From positions 4,549 to 10,425 of the forward strand of contig JAYEMH010000033.1 of the NCBI GenBank assembly GCA_034717985.1: a stretch of 5,877 nt of DNA. The letters are read 5' to 3'. The notes under the pieces are model-generated. The model searched no databases. It was not told the DNA's origin and worked only from the letters and a program-made list of their open reading frames with translations. Both the position numbers and the translations under genes were made by a program. This document shows, in pieces, positions 4,676 to 5,877 of this stretch; positions within the stretch are counted from its first letter, which is position 1; each line of letters starts with the position of its first letter. The DNA comes from JAYEMH01 sp034717985 [NCBI: Candidatus Ratteibacteria bacterium] (GTDB taxonomy: Bacteria; CAZDME01; JAYEMH01).

Positions 4676-5877
4676 TTGCAAAAAAAACGAAGGGTAGTTA
4701 TAACCGGCATTGGCGTTATTACGCCTTTAGGGAATGAAAAAGAAAAATTCTGGGAAAATCTGACAGCCGGAAAAAGCGGGACTGATTATATTACTCACTT
4801 TGACACCAAAGATTTCCCCAGTAAAATTGGCGCTGAGGTTCGTGATTTCAATCCTCTTGATTTTATCTCCCCTAAAGAAGCCAAGCGGATGGATAAATTT
4901 ATCCAATTTGCCGTAGCGGGGGCAAAATTAGCGGCGGCCGATGCCAATTTAGACCTGGATAAGATTGATAGAAACCGGGCCGGTGTTCTGGTTGGTTCGG
5001 GAATCGGCGGTATCGAAACTATCGAACGAGAACACCGGACTCTTATCAGCAAAGGGCCTTCCCGGATAAGTCCTTTTCTTATCCCGATGTTGATTGTCAA
5101 TATGGCTCCCGGACAGATTTCTATGAAGTTAGGTCTTAGGGGGCCTAATTCTTGTGTAGCTACCGCTTGCAGCAGCGGCTCGCATGCCGTTGGTGATGCC
5201 TTCAAGATTATTCAGCGGGGTGATGCCGAAATAATGCTTGGCGGAGGAACAGAAACAGCCCTTACCCCTTTGGGATTTGGCGGGTTTTGTTCTATGCGGG
5301 CTTTGTCGACGCGTAATGACCAGCCCGAAAAGGCCAGCCGTCCTTTCGATAAACTCCGGGATGGTTTTATTATGGGAGAAGGCGCCGGGATCGTTATTTT
5401 AGAAAGTTTAGAACATGCCCAAAAACGGGGCGCCCGCATCTATAGCGAAATTTGCGGTTATGGTTTAACCGGCGATGCCTATCATATAACGGCTCCCGCT
5501 CCGGGAGGGGAGGGAGCGGTTCGATGTATAAGGATGGCACTGCAAGATGCCGGTCTTTCTTTAGAGGATGTTGACTACATAAACGCCCATGGAACCTCGA
5601 CTCCTTTAAACGATAAATATGAAACCATGGCCATAAAGACTGTCTTCGGAAAAGGCGCCTCAAAAATAGCGGTAAGCTCCACCAAATCTATGACCGGCCA
5701 CCTTTTAGGAGCGGCTGGCGGGGTAGAAGCGGCTATCTGCGCCCTCATTCTGGAAAGAAATATTATTCCGCCGACCATAAACTATGAGTATCCGGATCCG
5801 GATTGCGATTTAGATTACGTTCCCAATCAAGCTCGAAAGGCTGAAGTTAAGGTTGCCCTGTCTAATTCTCTCGGATT
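4676..5877 (+). CDS. fabF: Beta-ketoacyl-ACP synthase II (FabF), 3' end cut by window
   Basis: FabF elongates acyl-ACP by two carbons by decarboxylative condensation with malonyl-ACP. 400 codons are visible, and the reading frame is open to the window edge, ending inside NSLG-F of the NSFGFGGTN-like C-terminal motif. By family length only some 10 to 15 residues are missing. The Cys-His-His triad is present: Cys165 in TACSSG (163-168), His305 in NAHGTSTP (303-310) and His342 in MTGHLLGAAG (339-348). Lys337 in STKSMTGH is the conserved lysine. GFGGFCSMRALSTRND (200-215) and RPFDKLRDGFIMGEGAG (222-238) are family hallmarks. TTG at 4676 is the only possible upstream start because TAG at 4667 closes the frame. 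The motif has Leu where Phe is more usual (NSLGF), just before the gating Phe. FabB is less likely given the cluster and sequence style. Confidence 0.95.
   Translation, partial: MQKKRRVVITGIGVITPLGNEKEKFWENLTAGKSGTDYITHFDTKDFPSKIGAEVRDFNPLDFISPKEAKRMDKFIQFAVAGAKLAAADANLDLDKIDRNRAGVLVGSGIGGIETIEREHRTLISKGPSRISPFLIPMLIVNMAPGQISMKLGLRGPNSCVATACSSGSHAVGDAFKIIQRGDAEIMLGGGTETALTPLGFGGFCSMRALSTRNDQPEKASRPFDKLRDGFIMGEGAGIVILESLEHAQKRGARIYSEICGYGLTGDAYHITAPAPGGEGAVRCIRMALQDAGLSLEDVDYINAHGTSTPLNDKYETMAIKTVFGKGASKIAVSSTKSMTGHLLGAAGGVEAAICALILERNIIPPTINYEYPDPDCDLDYVPNQARKAEVKVALSNSLG

Overview
The window is a single co-directional block of core type II fatty acid synthesis (FAS II) genes on the + strand, in the order plsX - fabH - fabD - fabG - acpP - fabF. 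The first gene begins exactly at base 1. The last runs off the right edge with 400 codons visible, probably only about 10 to 15 short of its normal end. All six products are recognisable from intact catalytic motifs, and none shows a frameshift or internal stop. Together they cover malonyl transfer to ACP (FabD), initiation (FabH), elongation (FabF), beta-keto reduction (FabG), the carrier itself (AcpP) and hand-off of acyl chains to membrane phospholipid (PlsX). The dehydratase (FabZ/FabA), enoyl reductase (FabI/K/L/V), AcpS and acetyl-CoA carboxylase are not in view.

Layout: plsX 1-990; 143-bp gap; fabH 1134-2120 (TTG start); 89-bp gap; fabD 2210-3154; 373-bp gap; fabG 3528-4271; 22-bp gap; acpP 4294-4533 (GTG start); 142-bp gap; fabF from 4676 (TTG start). 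Each start with visible upstream sequence is preceded by a purine-rich Shine-Dalgarno sequence, and these decide the starts of fabH, fabG and fabF. No convincing sigma-70 promoter or intrinsic terminator was found, so co-transcription is likely but not shown.

The unusual part is between the genes. Every gap except the 22-bp fabG-acpP junction holds short-period repeats. Two periods recur: 7 bp (1015-1049, 2130-2199, 4548-4582, 4621-4634) and 9 bp (copies between 3170 and 3470). The fabH-fabD gap is almost completely filled by a 70-bp element of five CGTATNN heptads followed by five heptads in the opposite orientation, which can fold into an imperfect hairpin ending at the fabD Shine-Dalgarno. 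The fabD-fabG gap is a nested set of inverted repeats around a perfect 20-bp palindrome.

Organism: a bacterium with moderate GC genes, A-rich spacers, strong Shine-Dalgarno use, and frequent TTG/GTG starts. The gene order is widespread (Firmicutes, Thermotogae and several candidate phyla). The repeat-loaded gaps look to me like those of uncultivated anaerobes from metagenomes (Omnitrophota or a similar candidate phylum), but this is a low-confidence impression and not something the sequence proves.
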